Assembly: GCF_009911265.1 (NCBI RefSeq)
Contig: NZ_QXXA01000012.1
Location: forward strand, 1-64,000
Reading direction: 5' to 3'
DNA: 64,000 nt
From: Senegalia massiliensis
Lineage (GTDB): Bacteria; Bacillota; Clostridia; Tissierellales; SIT17
Of the stretch, positions 8,627 to 18,055 are shown one piece after another. The position numbers and the translations under genes are program-made. The notes beneath the pieces were generated by a model. That model saw only the letters and a list, made by a program, of their open reading frames with translations. It was not told the origin of the DNA and made no database searches. Numbering within the stretch: the stretch's first letter is position 1; every line of letters begins with the position of its first letter.

Positions 8627-9196
8627 ATGAAACGATTATCTATTGTATTTATAATAGCTGGAATAATAATATTATTATTTCCCACATTAAATAGAGGGTA
8701 CAAAGATTATAAAAGGGAAAAAGTACTTGAGCAATGGCAACAAAGCATGAATGATATTTCAACTATAGAAAGTTCTAAAAAGAATGATAGTCCACAAGAT
8801 AGTCTTAACAAGTATATATTAAAAATAGATAAAATAGAATTATATATGCCTGTATTAGATGGAGCAACAGATGAGAATTTAGATATATCTTTATCTAAGA
8901 TGAATCATACAGCAGAACCTGGGGAAGTTGGAAACTTTGCTGTAGCAGGGCATAGAAGTTATACTTATGGGCGACATTTTAATAGATTAGATGAATTACA
9001 AAAAGGTGATATATTAACTGTTGAAGCTAAAAATAAAAATTATAAATATGAAGTAGAAGAGACTTTAGTTGTTGAACCAGAAGAATTATGGGTTTTAGAA
9101 GGAAATAATAAAGACAAAGAAATTACACTTGTTACATGTACTCCAATAAAAGTAGCTAGTCATAGGTTAATTATAAAGGGGAAATTAGTTGAATAA
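8627..9196 (+). CDS. Class D sortase
   Basis: A 189-residue membrane-anchored transpeptidase. One N-terminal transmembrane segment (about residues 4-22), then a sortase barrel with catalytic His in AVAGHRSY near residue 106, Cys in TLVTCTP near 168 and Arg in SHRLIIKG near 180. Sortases cleave a C-terminal sorting signal and attach proteins to the wall or to pili; class D is common in sporulating Gram-positives. No LPXTG-like substrate gene is seen nearby. ATG start with AAGGAG upstream. Confidence 0.88.
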   Translation: MKRLSIVFIIAGIIILLFPTLNRGYKDYKREKVLEQWQQSMNDISTIESSKKNDSPQDSLNKYILKIDKIELYMPVLDGATDENLDISLSKMNHTAEPGEVGNFAVAGHRSYTYGRHFNRLDELQKGDILTVEAKNKNYKYEVEETLVVEPEELWVLEGNNKDKEITLVTCTPIKVASHRLIIKGKLVE

Positions 9197-9234
9197 ATAT
9201 GTTATAATTGATCTATACAATATGGGGGAATGAT

Positions 9235-10143
9235 ATGGGGTACTTATTACTTGCAATAATATGTAGTTCATCTATAGCTATAATATTTAAGTTTAGTGAA
9301 ACAAATAATTTAAATCGTTATGCTGTAACTACAATGAATTATTTTACAGCTTTTATAGTAAGTCTTATTTTAAGTATAGTAGAAGGAAATATAATTTTAA
9401 AAGGATATGATAGCTTTTTTTATGAGTTTAAAGATGTAGTTTTAAAAGGGAATGCACTTTTTTCTCCAAGTAGTAGTTTTATTTGGGCCATTATAGTTGG
9501 TGTATTTGCAGGAGTATTTTTCTTTTTATCTTTTCTATACTATCAGATAAGTGTAAAAAACAATAGTGTAGGTCTTGCAGGAACTTTTGCAAAGCTTGGA
9601 ATACTTGTACCTATGAGTTTTTCTATAATATTATGGAGAGAATTTCCTACATATATTCAATGGATAGGTATAATTCTATCTCTTATTTCAATAATAATAG
9701 TTAACATATCATTTAAGAAAAACCATATAAAAGATATACATATAAGTTTAATACTATTATTTCTATTTGGTGGATTTGCAGAGTTTTCTAATAAGATATT
9801 TCAAAAATATGCAATATCAGAGTATAAATCAATATTTTTATTTTTTGTTTTTTTTATAGCTTTTATAATTAGCTTAATAATGACTTTAAAAAAGAAAAAG
9901 AAAGTTAATAAGATTGATTTAATTACAGGAATATTAGTAGGTATACCCAATTTGTTTTCTTCCTTTTTTTTAATACTCTCATTAAACCATATGAAAACTT
10001 CTGTAGTATTTCCAATATATAGTGCAGGTAGTATTATAATTATAACACTTGTTGGAACATTGTTTTTAGGAGAAAAACTAGAAAGAAAAGAAATTGTTGC
10101 AATTTTTATGACGGTTATAGCACTTATTTTAATTAATTTATAG
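9235..10143 (+). CDS. EamA/DMT superfamily transporter
   Basis: A 302-residue integral membrane protein with about ten hydrophobic segments in two similar halves, as in drug/metabolite transporters. The second half ends with the typical LGEKLERKEI segment before a last helix. The ATG at 9235 is chosen because GGGGGAATG lies just before it; a TTG at 9208 would have no ribosome site. The substrate is not predictable. It starts 38 bases after the sortase gene and is followed 37 bases later by a HAD phosphatase. Confidence 0.8.
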   Translation: MGYLLLAIICSSSIAIIFKFSETNNLNRYAVTTMNYFTAFIVSLILSIVEGNIILKGYDSFFYEFKDVVLKGNALFSPSSSFIWAIIVGVFAGVFFFLSFLYYQISVKNNSVGLAGTFAKLGILVPMSFSIILWREFPTYIQWIGIILSLISIIIVNISFKKNHIKDIHISLILLFLFGGFAEFSNKIFQKYAISEYKSIFLFFVFFIAFIISLIMTLKKKKKVNKIDLITGILVGIPNLFSSFFLILSLNHMKTSVVFPIYSAGSIIIITLVGTLFLGEKLERKEIVAIFMTVIALILINL

Positions 10144-10180
10144 TTTTTAGTTAGTATAAGAATAAAGAGAGGTGAAAATT

Positions 10181-10903
10181 ATGATAGGAGCATTTTTTGA
10201 TATTGATGGTACACTTTACAGGAATTCGTTAATGATAGAACATTTTAAAAAACTAATTAAATATGAAGTTATAGATGAGGCAATATGGCATAGTCATGTA
10301 AAGCACACATATGAAAAATGGGAAAGAAGGTATGGTGATTTTGAAGACTATCTTGAAGAATTAGCTGATATTTATGTAAATGAACTCAAGGGAATAAATA
10401 AATCACATATAGCATTTATAGCTCATCAAGTAATAAGATTAAATGGAGAAAAAGTATATAAATATACTAGAGATCGTATAAAATGGCATCATGATCAAGG
10501 ACATAAAGTTTTCTTTATATCTGGTAGTCCAGAGTTTTTAGTGGAAAAGATGGCAGAAAGATATGATGTTACTCAATTTAGAGGTAGTAAATATGTATTA
10601 GATGAGAATGATAATTTCACTGGTGAAATAGTTAAAATGTGGGATTCTTTTAATAAACAAAGAGCTTTAGATGAATTTGTTGATAAATTTAATATTGATT
10701 TAAAAAATAGCTATGCATATGGAGATACATCTGGAGATATTTCAATGTTTAAAATGGTTGGAAATCCTATAGCTATGAATCCAAATAGAGAATTATATGA
10801 TTTTATAAAAAATGATGATGAATTATCAAAGAATACTACAATAATTATTGAAAGAAAGGATATAATATATAAAGTAGATTCAAATGTTGAAACTTTATTA
10901 TAA
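10181..10903 (+). CDS. HAD superfamily phosphatase, SerB-like (IB subfamily)
   Basis: A 240-residue haloacid-dehalogenase-type phosphatase. Nucleophile motif FFDIDGTLYR at residues 5-14, motif II FISGSPEF near 111, and motif III/IV YGDTSGDISMF near 186. The long cap with many aromatic and basic residues is like the HAD-IB (phosphoserine phosphatase / CicA) group; the substrate is unknown. The ATG at 10181 follows AGAGGTG; the in-frame GTG at 10172 is part of that ribosome site. Confidence 0.85.
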   Translation: MIGAFFDIDGTLYRNSLMIEHFKKLIKYEVIDEAIWHSHVKHTYEKWERRYGDFEDYLEELADIYVNELKGINKSHIAFIAHQVIRLNGEKVYKYTRDRIKWHHDQGHKVFFISGSPEFLVEKMAERYDVTQFRGSKYVLDENDNFTGEIVKMWDSFNKQRALDEFVDKFNIDLKNSYAYGDTSGDISMFKMVGNPIAMNPNRELYDFIKNDDELSKNTTIIIERKDIIYKVDSNVETLL

Positions 10904-10916
10904 ATTTTAAAAAATC

Positions 10917-10946
10917 TTGACAAATATTTATATTTTGATATATTAT
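10917..10946 (+). promoter_or_regulatory. Promoter of the ileS T-box transcript
   Basis: Exact TTGACA at 10917-10922 and TATTAT at 10941-10946 (18-base spacer), or TATATT at 10939 (16-base spacer), just upstream of the T-box leader. Confidence 0.65.
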
Positions 10947-10954
10947 TAAGCAAA

Positions 10955-11200
10955 CTATATAATTAAAAGTTATGATGAGGAGAGTAGTATAAATTATTAT
11001 TTATAGAGAGATAATCCATAGGCTGAAAGATTATTATTAATATTTATATGAAAATCACCTTGGAGCAATATGTCTGAAATTAGTAAGACATTTCGCAGAA
11101 ATGCGTTATATTTATTTAAGTGATAGTATTTTTACTATAATTTGGGTGGTACCGCGATAAATTCGTCCCTAAGCATATGCTTAGGGATTTATTTTTTATA
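10955..11200 (+). promoter_or_regulatory. T-box leader of ileS, isoleucine specifier
   Basis: A tRNA-sensing leader. GATGAGGAGAGTAGTA (from 10974) opens Stem I. The specifier position after GAA carries ATC at 11054-11056, an isoleucine codon followed by A. The conserved antiterminator sequence GGGTGGTACCGCG is at 11144-11156. The competing terminator is a perfect stem at 11166-11187 followed by T-rich sequence to about 11197. Uncharged tRNA-Ile is expected to allow read-through into ileS. Confidence 0.93.
11166..11197 (+). terminator. Regulated terminator of the ileS T-box
   Basis: TCCCTAAGCATATGCTTAGGGA is fully self-complementary and is followed by TTTATTTTTT. Confidence 0.85.
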
Positions 11201-11228
11201 TAAATTATTTAAAGAAAAGGGTGAAAAA

Positions 11229-14200
11229 ATGGATAAATTTGAGCAATTATCAAATGAAGATGTAAAGACGAAAGAAAAAGATATATCTGATTTTTGGGAT
11301 GATGTAGATATATTAGAAAAAAGCATAGAAACAAGAGAAGGAAAAAAACCATTTATATTTTATGAAGGTCCACCAACTGCTAATGGAAGGCCAGGAATCC
11401 ATCATGTACTTGCAAGAACATTAAAAGATTCTGTGTGTAGATATAAGACTATGGAAGGCTATCAAGTTAAAAGAAAAGCAGGATGGGATACACATGGATT
11501 ACCTGTAGAAATTGAAGTTGAAAAACAATTGAATTTAAATAACAAACAGGAAATAGAAGAATATGGCCTTGATAAATTCAATGAAAAGTGTAGAGATTCA
11601 GTATTTAAATATGAAAATTTATGGAGAGAAATGACTAAAAGAATGGGATATGCTATTGATTTAGATAATCCTTATATAACACTTGATAATGACTATATAG
11701 AGTCAGTGTGGTGGATATTAGATAAATTTAATAAAGAAAATATGATTTATGAAGGACATAAGATATTGCCATATTGTACTAGATGTGGTACTGGACTTGC
11801 ATCTCATGAAGTTGCACAAGGTTATGAAGAAATTAAAACAAATACAGTTATAGTTAAGTTTAAAAGAAAAAATATAGATGAATATTTTCTTGTATGGACT
11901 ACTACTCCATGGACACTTGCTGCAAATGTTGCTTTAACTGTACACCCTGATGTAAAATATGCAAAAGTTAAATCTGATGGTGAAGTGTATTATTTAGCAG
12001 AAGATTTATTAGATAATGTATTAGGAGATAGGGGATATGAAGTTTTAGAAAAGCTTACAGGTAAAGATTTAGAATATATGGAATATGAACAATTAATGCC
12101 TTTTGTAGAAGCTGATAAAAAAGCATTTTTTGTAACTGTTGCAGATTATGTAACTACAACTGATGGTACTGGTATAGTACATTCAGCACCTGCATTTGGT
12201 GAAGATGACTATAATACTGGAAGAAGATATGATTTACCTGTATTACAACCTGTAAATGAAGATGGGAAATACACGACAACTCCATGGGAAGGCATGTTTG
12301 TAATGGATGCAGATATAGAGATTATAAAATGGCTTGCTGAGAAGGATAAATTATTTAAAAAGCAAAAAATGGCTCATAATTATCCTCACTGTTGGAGATG
12401 TAAGACTCCATTATTATACTATGCAAAGCCTAGTTGGTATATAGAAATGACCAAACTTAAGGATCAATTGATAGAAAATAATAATAATGTAGAGTGGTAT
12501 CCAGATTATGTAGGAGAAAAGCGTTTTGGAAACTGGTTAGAAAATTTAAATGATTGGGCTATTTCTCGAAGTAGATATTGGGGTACACCACTTAATATTT
12601 GGAGATGTGATAGTTGTGACCATACAGAGAGTATAGGATCTAGAAAAGAACTTGTTGAAAAATCTATAGAGGATATAGATGAAAATATTGAACTTCATAG
12701 ACCATTTGTAGATGATGTTCATATAAAATGTGAGCATTGTGGTTCAACTATGACAAGGGTAAAAGATGTTATTGACTGTTGGTTTGACAGTGGTTCTATG
12801 CCTTTTGCGCAACATCATTATCCATTCGAAAACAAAGATAATTTTGATGAATTATTTCCAGCAGATTTTATATGTGAAGGTATAGATCAAACTAGAGGTT
12901 GGTTCTATTCATTACTTGCTATATCAACTTTTGTTAAAGGAGAAGCTCCATATAAAAAAGTTCTTGTAAATGACCTTATATTAGACAAAGAAGGCAAAAA
13001 AATGTCTAAATCAAAAGGAAATACAATAGATCCTTTTGAAATGTTTGATAAATATGGTGCAGATGCACTTAGATGGTATCTATTATATGTATCACCAGCT
13101 TGGTCACCTACTAAGTTTGATGAAGAAGGCTTAAAGGAAGTACAAAGTAAATTCTTCTCAACTATTAAGAATGTATATAACTTCTTTACACTATATGCAA
13201 ATACTGATGGAATTGATCCAAAAGAATTTAATATTGATTATAAAAATAGACCAGAAATAGATAGATGGATTCTTTCAAAATATAATAACCTTATAAAAGT
13301 TACAAAAGAAAATATGGATAAATTTGATTTAACAAAAGTAGTAAGAGAAATACAAGAATTTGTAAATGAAGATCTAAGTAACTGGTATATAAGACGTTCA
13401 AGAAGAAGATTCTGGGCTACAGAATTAACTGATGATAAAAAAGCAGTATATAATACAACATATGAAATATTACTTGGTATTTCAAAGATGGTTGCACCAT
13501 TTGCACCATATATTTCTGAAGAAATCTATAGAAATTTAACTAATAATTTATCTGTTCATGTAGATTATTACCCAGAAACTAATAATGAGTTAATAGACCC
13601 TACAGTGGAAGAAAAAATGGATTTAGTAAGGGATTTAGTTAAATTAGGAAGAGCTTCGAGAGAACAAGTAAGAATAAAAGTACGTCAACCAATATCAGAA
13701 GTTATAGTTGATGGAAAATATGAAGATTTAATTTCAGATTTAGTTCCTTTAATCAAAGAAGAATTAAATGTTAAAAATGTAGTATTTGCAAAAGATTTAA
13801 AAGAATATATGAGATTTAACTTAAAACCTAATTTCCCTGTTGCAGGACCTAAACTAGGTAAAAAGATTAAGTTTTTTGCTAAAGCACTTAATAGTTTAGA
13901 TTCTACTGAAGCAGTAAACAAACTAGAAAATAATGAAGAATTAACTGTTGATTTAGATGGGGAAGATTTTACTTTCTCAAAAGAACTTGTAGATATAAGA
14001 ATAGAATCAAAAGAAGGATTTACTGTATCTATGGAGAATAATTTATTTGTAATATTAGATACTACCCTTACAGGTGAGTTATTAAATGAAGGATATGCAA
14101 GAGAATTTATATCTAAAGTACAACAAATGAGAAAAAATAATGATTATGAAATGATGGATAATATAAAGATTTATTTTAATGGTAATGTTGAAATAAATGA

Positions 14201-14333
14201 TGCTATTAATAAATATAGTGATTATATAAAGTCTGAAACACTAGCAATAGAAGTAAATAGTGTGGAGGATAAAAATCTAGAAATTCATAATTTAAATGGC
14301 CATGACACAGGTATAAAAGTAGAAAGAATTTAA
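11229..14333 (+). CDS. ileS: Isoleucyl-tRNA synthetase, eukaryote-like (type 2) form
   Basis: Charges tRNA-Ile in the cytoplasm; 1034 residues. The class I signatures are GIHHVLAR near residue 57 (HIGH equivalent) and KKMSKSKGN near 595. Between them lie the editing-domain motifs (WTTTPWTLAANVAL near 223) and a DQTRGWFYS segment before KMSKS. The length above 1000 and phrases such as RKAGWDTHGLP are those I associate with the eukaryote-like IleRS2 group, often mupirocin-insensitive; that is inference. The ATG at 11229 follows AAGGGTGA. The frame extends upstream to 11142 only through the T-box itself, so the longer start is rejected. Confidence 0.95.
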   Translation: MDKFEQLSNEDVKTKEKDISDFWDDVDILEKSIETREGKKPFIFYEGPPTANGRPGIHHVLARTLKDSVCRYKTMEGYQVKRKAGWDTHGLPVEIEVEKQLNLNNKQEIEEYGLDKFNEKCRDSVFKYENLWREMTKRMGYAIDLDNPYITLDNDYIESVWWILDKFNKENMIYEGHKILPYCTRCGTGLASHEVAQGYEEIKTNTVIVKFKRKNIDEYFLVWTTTPWTLAANVALTVHPDVKYAKVKSDGEVYYLAEDLLDNVLGDRGYEVLEKLTGKDLEYMEYEQLMPFVEADKKAFFVTVADYVTTTDGTGIVHSAPAFGEDDYNTGRRYDLPVLQPVNEDGKYTTTPWEGMFVMDADIEIIKWLAEKDKLFKKQKMAHNYPHCWRCKTPLLYYAKPSWYIEMTKLKDQLIENNNNVEWYPDYVGEKRFGNWLENLNDWAISRSRYWGTPLNIWRCDSCDHTESIGSRKELVEKSIEDIDENIELHRPFVDDVHIKCEHCGSTMTRVKDVIDCWFDSGSMPFAQHHYPFENKDNFDELFPADFICEGIDQTRGWFYSLLAISTFVKGEAPYKKVLVNDLILDKEGKKMSKSKGNTIDPFEMFDKYGADALRWYLLYVSPAWSPTKFDEEGLKEVQSKFFSTIKNVYNFFTLYANTDGIDPKEFNIDYKNRPEIDRWILSKYNNLIKVTKENMDKFDLTKVVREIQEFVNEDLSNWYIRRSRRRFWATELTDDKKAVYNTTYEILLGISKMVAPFAPYISEEIYRNLTNNLSVHVDYYPETNNELIDPTVEEKMDLVRDLVKLGRASREQVRIKVRQPISEVIVDGKYEDLISDLVPLIKEELNVKNVVFAKDLKEYMRFNLKPNFPVAGPKLGKKIKFFAKALNSLDSTEAVNKLENNEELTVDLDGEDFTFSKELVDIRIESKEGFTVSMENNLFVILDTTLTGELLNEGYAREFISKVQQMRKNNDYEMMDNIKIYFNGNVEINDAINKYSDYIKSETLAIEVNSVEDKNLEIHNLNGHDTGIKVERI

Positions 14334-14338
14334 TTTAT

Positions 14339-14375
14339 AAGCTAGATCAACTAGATTGATCTAGCTTTATTTTTA
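14339..14375 (+). terminator. Terminator of ileS
   Basis: AAGCTAGATCAA / TTGATCTAGCTT (14339-14350, 14356-14367), a perfect 12-bp stem with a 5-base loop, then TTATTTTTATT. Confidence 0.85.
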
Positions 14376-14410
14376 TTGATTCTTATATTTACATATGTTT
14401 TGAATAAATA

Positions 14411-14438
14411 AAAACATCGTCTAAGACGATGTTTTTTT
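14411..14438. terminator. Second, bidirectional terminator between ileS and spo0E-like
   Basis: AAAACATCGTC / GACGATGTTTT (11-bp stem, 3-base loop) with an A-run before and a T-run after. It is well placed to stop the convergent spo0E-like transcript. Confidence 0.85.
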
Positions 14439-14445
14439 ATTTTGA

Positions 14446-14622
14446 TTAATGTAATATCATGTTTTTTTTATTTAATTCTTTTTGATAAACAACAATAAGC
14501 TTGTCCAACTCTTTACTTAATGTAACTATCTCTAAATTAGTGAGTTCATTCAAATTTTTTGCTACTAAATTATTTAAAGCTTCTCTTGTGTTGTTTATTT
14601 TTGATAAATAATTTTTATCCAT
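14446..14622 (-). CDS. Spo0E-family aspartyl-phosphate phosphatase
   Basis: A 58-residue protein starting MDKNYLSKINNTREAL, with the family signature LSKELDKLIVVYQ at residues 35-47 (S-x-E-L-D followed by an aliphatic segment and Y). Spo0E-type proteins are short helical hairpins that dephosphorylate Spo0A-P and so restrain sporulation; that is known for the family. ATG at 14622 is preceded by AAGGGGGATATTC, a strong ribosome site. It is a single gene convergent with ileS and supports the view that the organism sporulates. Confidence 0.85.
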   Translation of the reverse strand: MDKNYLSKINNTREALNNLVAKNLNELTNLEIVTLSKELDKLIVVYQKELNKKNMILH

Positions 14623-14817
14623 GAATATCCCCCTTTTTATATAATAAAATCTCTAATCCCTTAATATTATTATATAACTATAGTTTATTTTTTTCAAGTT
14701 ATAATTTAAATTTTTTTAATTATAGTTTTAATTTATAAAAATATAATTAGATATAATTAAACTGTACTTTTAATGTCGAATTGTGTATAATTATAATATA
14801 AGATAGGAGGATACTTT

Positions 14818-15048
14818 ATGATTAGATCTAATTTAAGATTAATAATGGCTAAAAAAAGAATAAAAAATGTCACTGAAGTGGCAGAGTTATGCCAAATTTC
14901 AAATCCTACTATCACAAAATTAAATAACGATAGAAAACTAGAATCACTTAGCTTAGAAACAATTTTAAAATTATGTGCTGGTCTTGAATGTACAATGGAA
15001 GAGCTAATTGAAGTAGATTATGATGAAATTGGAAAATTATTAAAGTGA
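14818..15048 (+). CDS. XRE/Cro-type small transcriptional regulator
   Basis: A 76-residue protein that is almost entirely a helix-turn-helix domain. NVTEVAELCQISNPTITKL spans the two HTH helices (about residues 18-36), and LETILKLCAGLECTMEELI is the usual Cro/CI (HTH_26) ending. It probably represses or activates a local target; none is obvious. AGGAGG lies before the ATG. The peroxiredoxin gene begins 109 bases downstream on the same strand. Confidence 0.85.
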   Translation: MIRSNLRLIMAKKRIKNVTEVAELCQISNPTITKLNNDRKLESLSLETILKLCAGLECTMEELIEVDYDEIGKLLK

Positions 15049-15157
15049 AATAAAAACTAATTGAAAAAAATTATCATTTAAATGTTTAAAATATCTGGCA
15101 TAGGGAATATATATTATTGTGAGAGTTAAATTATTATTCTAAGGAGGAAACTGATTT

Positions 15158-15679
15158 ATGGAAAGATTAGTAGGAAAACCAGCACCAGATTTTAAAATGC
15201 CAATAGTTAAAGGAAATGGAGAGGAATTTGGTGAAGTAAAATTAGATGATTATAAAGGCGATTGGTTAGTAATGTTCTTTTATCCATTAGATTTCACATT
15301 TGTTTGCCCAACTGAAATAACAGGATATAGTAAACAATGTGCAAAATTCGAAGCAGAAGGCGCTAGAGTGTTAGGTGTAAGTACAGATAGCGAACATTCA
15401 CATAAAGCTTGGATAAATGGTGACCTAGGAAAATTAAACTTCCCACTTGGTGCAGATAAAACAATGAATGTATCAAGAGATTATGGAATTTTAGTAGAAG
15501 AAGATGGTGTAGCATTAAGAGGATTATTTATAATAGATCCTGAAGGAATAGTAAGATATTCAGTTGTACATGATTTAAATGTAGGACGTAGTGTAGAAGA
15601 AACTCTTCGTGTACTTAAAGCTTTAAAAACTGGTGGATTATGCCCAATAGGTTGGGAAGAAGGAGAAGAATTACTTTAA
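15158..15679 (+). CDS. 2-Cys peroxiredoxin, AhpC/Prx1 type
   Basis: A 173-residue thiol peroxidase reducing hydrogen peroxide and alkyl hydroperoxides in the cytoplasm. Peroxidatic Cys50 is in DFTFVCPTE, and the resolving Cys near 162 is in GGLCPIGW, followed by a short C-terminal tail, so it is the typical 2-Cys form. No AhpF is adjacent; the electron donor is unknown. ATG with AAGGAGG upstream, followed by a terminator shared with the convergent nqr operon. Confidence 0.92.
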   Translation: MERLVGKPAPDFKMPIVKGNGEEFGEVKLDDYKGDWLVMFFYPLDFTFVCPTEITGYSKQCAKFEAEGARVLGVSTDSEHSHKAWINGDLGKLNFPLGADKTMNVSRDYGILVEEDGVALRGLFIIDPEGIVRYSVVHDLNVGRSVEETLRVLKALKTGGLCPIGWEEGEELL

Positions 15680-15692
15680 TATATAAGAACAA

Positions 15693-15720
15693 AACCCCCT
15701 TGAAAATTAAGGGGGTTAAA
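15693..15720. terminator. Bidirectional terminator between the peroxiredoxin gene and nqrF
   Basis: AACCCCCTT (15693-15701) and AAGGGGGTT (15709-15717) form a strong stem, with A/T-rich flanks on both sides. Confidence 0.75.
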
Positions 15721-15722
15721 AT

Positions 15723-16820
15723 TTATTCAAATTTATCATAGAATATTAAGTTTTCAGGAATTCCTTTTTCTTTTAACGTTTCAACAGTAGAATCTATCAT
15801 TCTAGGGCTACCACAAAGGTAAACTTCTTTATTTTCTCCATTTTCCATATATTTATCTATAGCATCAGTTACTCTACCTATATCACCTGTCCATCCATCT
15901 TTCTTTTTAGCTCTTGAAAGTGTTGGAACGAATTTAAAATTAGGCAATTTTTGTTCTATTTCTTTTAATTCTTCAACAAAAAATAAATCTTCTATATATC
16001 TTGCTCCAAAGTAGAATGTAGCTTTTCTATCTATATTGTTTTCAACCATATGATATAAAATTGATAATATTGGAGCCATACCTGTACCTATTGCTACCAT
16101 TACCATTTCTCTATCAGTATTTTGATAATAAAAATCTCCATATGGACCATTAAATAATACTTCATCATTTTCATTTAAATGATGATGCACATAAGTTGTA
16201 GCAATTCCTTCTGGGACATAGCCTATTATAAGTTTCAATTTATTTTTAAGCATTGGAGATGATGCTATTGAATAAGCTCTATATACCTCTTCGTCACTTC
16301 CCTTGTATTTTGGAGCTCTTAACTGTACATATTGTCCTGGCTTAAAATCAATACTACCTTCTTTTATATCGAAAGTTAGATGTTTTATTGTAGGTGTTAA
16401 ATCTATTATTTTTGACACTTTACCTTCATACTCTCTTACACTAAATAATTCTTCAGGTATTTCAATCTTTATATTTTCTTTTACTTTTACTTGACAAGAT
16501 AATCGTACATTTTCTTTCATGTCTTCAGGAGTGAGATAACCTAGCTCAGTAGGTAGTACAGGTCCTCCACCTTCTGTTATCTTTACCTTACAATAACCAC
16601 AACTACCTTTACCACCACAGGCAGAAGGTATAAATATCTTTTGACTTATAAGAGATGATAGAAGGGTATCTCCACCATCTACTACATAATCTTCATCATC
16701 ATTTATATTAATAATAACTTCTCCATAATTACCTATAGTATTTTTAGCAAGTGTTAAAAGAAATGCCAAAACACCTGTAATTCCAGATATAGCACCAACT
16801 GTAATAACAATCGTTCCCAT
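15723..16820 (-). CDS. nqrF: Nqr-type NADH dehydrogenase subunit F (2Fe-2S/FAD)
   Basis: NADH-oxidising subunit of a Na+-translocating NADH:acceptor oxidoreductase. One N-terminal transmembrane helix (about residues 3-24), a plant-type ferredoxin domain with CGGKGSCGYC near 67-76 and the fourth Cys in LSCQV near 110, then an FAD domain (YRAYSIAS near 188) and an NADH domain (IGTGMAPILSIL near 253, YLCGSPRMID near 337). The 365-residue length is slightly below the about 405 of Vibrio NqrF. It is the last gene of the operon, 12 bases after nqrE, with AAGGAG before the ATG. An RnfC/RnfB identity is excluded by this architecture. Confidence 0.92.
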   Translation of the reverse strand: MGTIVITVGAISGITGVLAFLLTLAKNTIGNYGEVIININDDEDYVVDGGDTLLSSLISQKIFIPSACGGKGSCGYCKVKITEGGGPVLPTELGYLTPEDMKENVRLSCQVKVKENIKIEIPEELFSVREYEGKVSKIIDLTPTIKHLTFDIKEGSIDFKPGQYVQLRAPKYKGSDEEVYRAYSIASSPMLKNKLKLIIGYVPEGIATTYVHHHLNENDEVLFNGPYGDFYYQNTDREMVMVAIGTGMAPILSILYHMVENNIDRKATFYFGARYIEDLFFVEELKEIEQKLPNFKFVPTLSRAKKKDGWTGDIGRVTDAIDKYMENGENKEVYLCGSPRMIDSTVETLKEKGIPENLIFYDKFE

Positions 16821-16832
16821 CTAATCACTCCT

Positions 16833-17423
16833 TTATTGAATCTGTACTATTCCTGAAAAACCAACAAAAGCAAGAGCCATTAAACCTGTTATTATTATAG
16901 TTATTCCAGGTCCTTCTAGTCCCTTAGGTACTTTTGCATATTTAAGTCTTTTTCTAATTCCAGCCAGTGCTACTATTGCAAGCATCCAACCTAGTCCTGA
17001 ACCTAAACCAAACAACAGGGAAACTATTAAATTATAATCTCTAATAACCATAAATAGTGAAACACCAAGTATTGCACAGTTAACTGTTATTAAAGGTAAG
17101 AATATTCCAAGGGCATAATATAAATTTGGAAGATATCTTTCAACAATCATTTCAACTAATTGTACAAATGCAGCAATACTTATAATGAATATTATGAACC
17201 GTAAGTATTCTAGTCCTAATGGAACTAGCACATAATGATAAATCATATAATTTAGAACTGTAGTAAAAGTAAGTACAAAAGTAACTGCTTGACCAAGTCC
17301 TAAAGATGTTTTAATTTCTCCAGATACTGCAATAAATGAACACATACCTAAGAAGTTGGTAAGTATCATGTTATTAGTAAATATTGATGCGAAAAATACT
17401 ACAAACGGATTTAAACCTTCCAT
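16833..17423 (-). CDS. nqrE: Nqr/Rnf membrane subunit E (RnfA-like)
   Basis: A 196-residue membrane protein with six hydrophobic helices, one of the paired NqrD/NqrE (RnfE/RnfA) subunits that line the ion pathway. The two conserved intramembrane Cys are seen in [11 protein letters not shown] near residue 28 and [10 protein letters not shown] near 117; in Vibrio NQR these coordinate an Fe centre with the NqrD pair. Its ATG overlaps the nqrD stop (TAATG), which indicates coupled translation. Confidence 0.93.
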   Translation of the reverse strand: MEGLNPFVVFFASIFTNNMILTNFLGMCSFIAVSGEIKTSLGLGQAVTFVLTFTTVLNYMIYHYVLVPLGLEYLRFIIFIISIAAFVQLVEMIVERYLPNLYYALGIFLPLITVNCAILGVSLFMVIRDYNLIVSLLFGLGSGLGWMLAIVALAGIRKRLKYAKVPKGLEGPGITIIITGLMALAFVGFSGIVQIQ

Positions 17424-18055
17424 TAGCTAACAGCCTCCCCTTTTAATGAATCTTCTTCTTCACTAGGTAGAAGTGATCTTGCTATCCATATAACTATGCC
17501 AAGCATAAAGAATGCACCAGGAGCCATAACCATAATAGTCCATTTAGTAAACCATTCTCCTAATACTTGTATTCCAAATATAGAACCAAATCCTAATAAC
17601 TCTCTGAAAAAAGCTATAATTAAAAGTATAATTGCATAACCTGCACCAGATGCAATACCATCTAAAAATGAATAAAGTGGCTTGTTATTTTGCGCATATG
17701 ATTCACAACGTCCCATTATAATACAATTTGTTATAATAAGCCCTACATAAGGACCTAAAGCTTTACTCATAGAAGGATAATAAGCTTTCAAAACAATATC
17801 AACTATTATTACAAAAGAAGATATAATAAGTACTTGGACCATCATTCTTATATGTTTAGGAGTATAATTTCTAAGTATTGATACAGTAAGCTCTGAAAAA
17901 GAAGTAACAAATATTAAACCTATTCCCATAACAAGAGAATTAAGCATTAAGTTTGTAACAGCAAGTGCAGAACAAATCCCTAATATTTGTCTATATATAG
18001 GATTATCTTGCCATAATCCTAAAGTAAATATCTTTTTTACTTTTTTATTTGCCAT
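17423..18055 (-). CDS. nqrD: Nqr/Rnf membrane subunit D (RnfE-like)
   Basis: A 210-residue integral membrane protein with about six helices. [11 protein letters not shown] near residue 28 and [16 protein letters not shown] near 107-122 carry the conserved Cys residues that pair with those of NqrE. The short charged N-terminus ([10 protein letters not shown]) precedes the core. It overlaps the nqrC end by 11 bases and nqrE by one, so it lies inside one transcript. Confidence 0.93.
   Translation of the reverse strand: MANKKVKKIFTLGLWQDNPIYRQILGICSALAVTNLMLNSLVMGIGLIFVTSFSELTVSILRNYTPKHIRMMVQVLIISSFVIIVDIVLKAYYPSMSKALGPYVGLIITNCIIMGRCESYAQNNKPLYSFLDGIASGAGYAIILLIIAFFRELLGFGSIFGIQVLGEWFTKWTIMVMAPGAFFMLGIVIWIARSLLPSEEEDSLKGEAVS

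Noticed and set aside
11142-11228. N-terminal extension of IleRS from an earlier GTG
   Set aside because: It is made of the T-box antiterminator and terminator sequence; the ATG at 11229 has its own ribosome site and gives a normal IleRS start.
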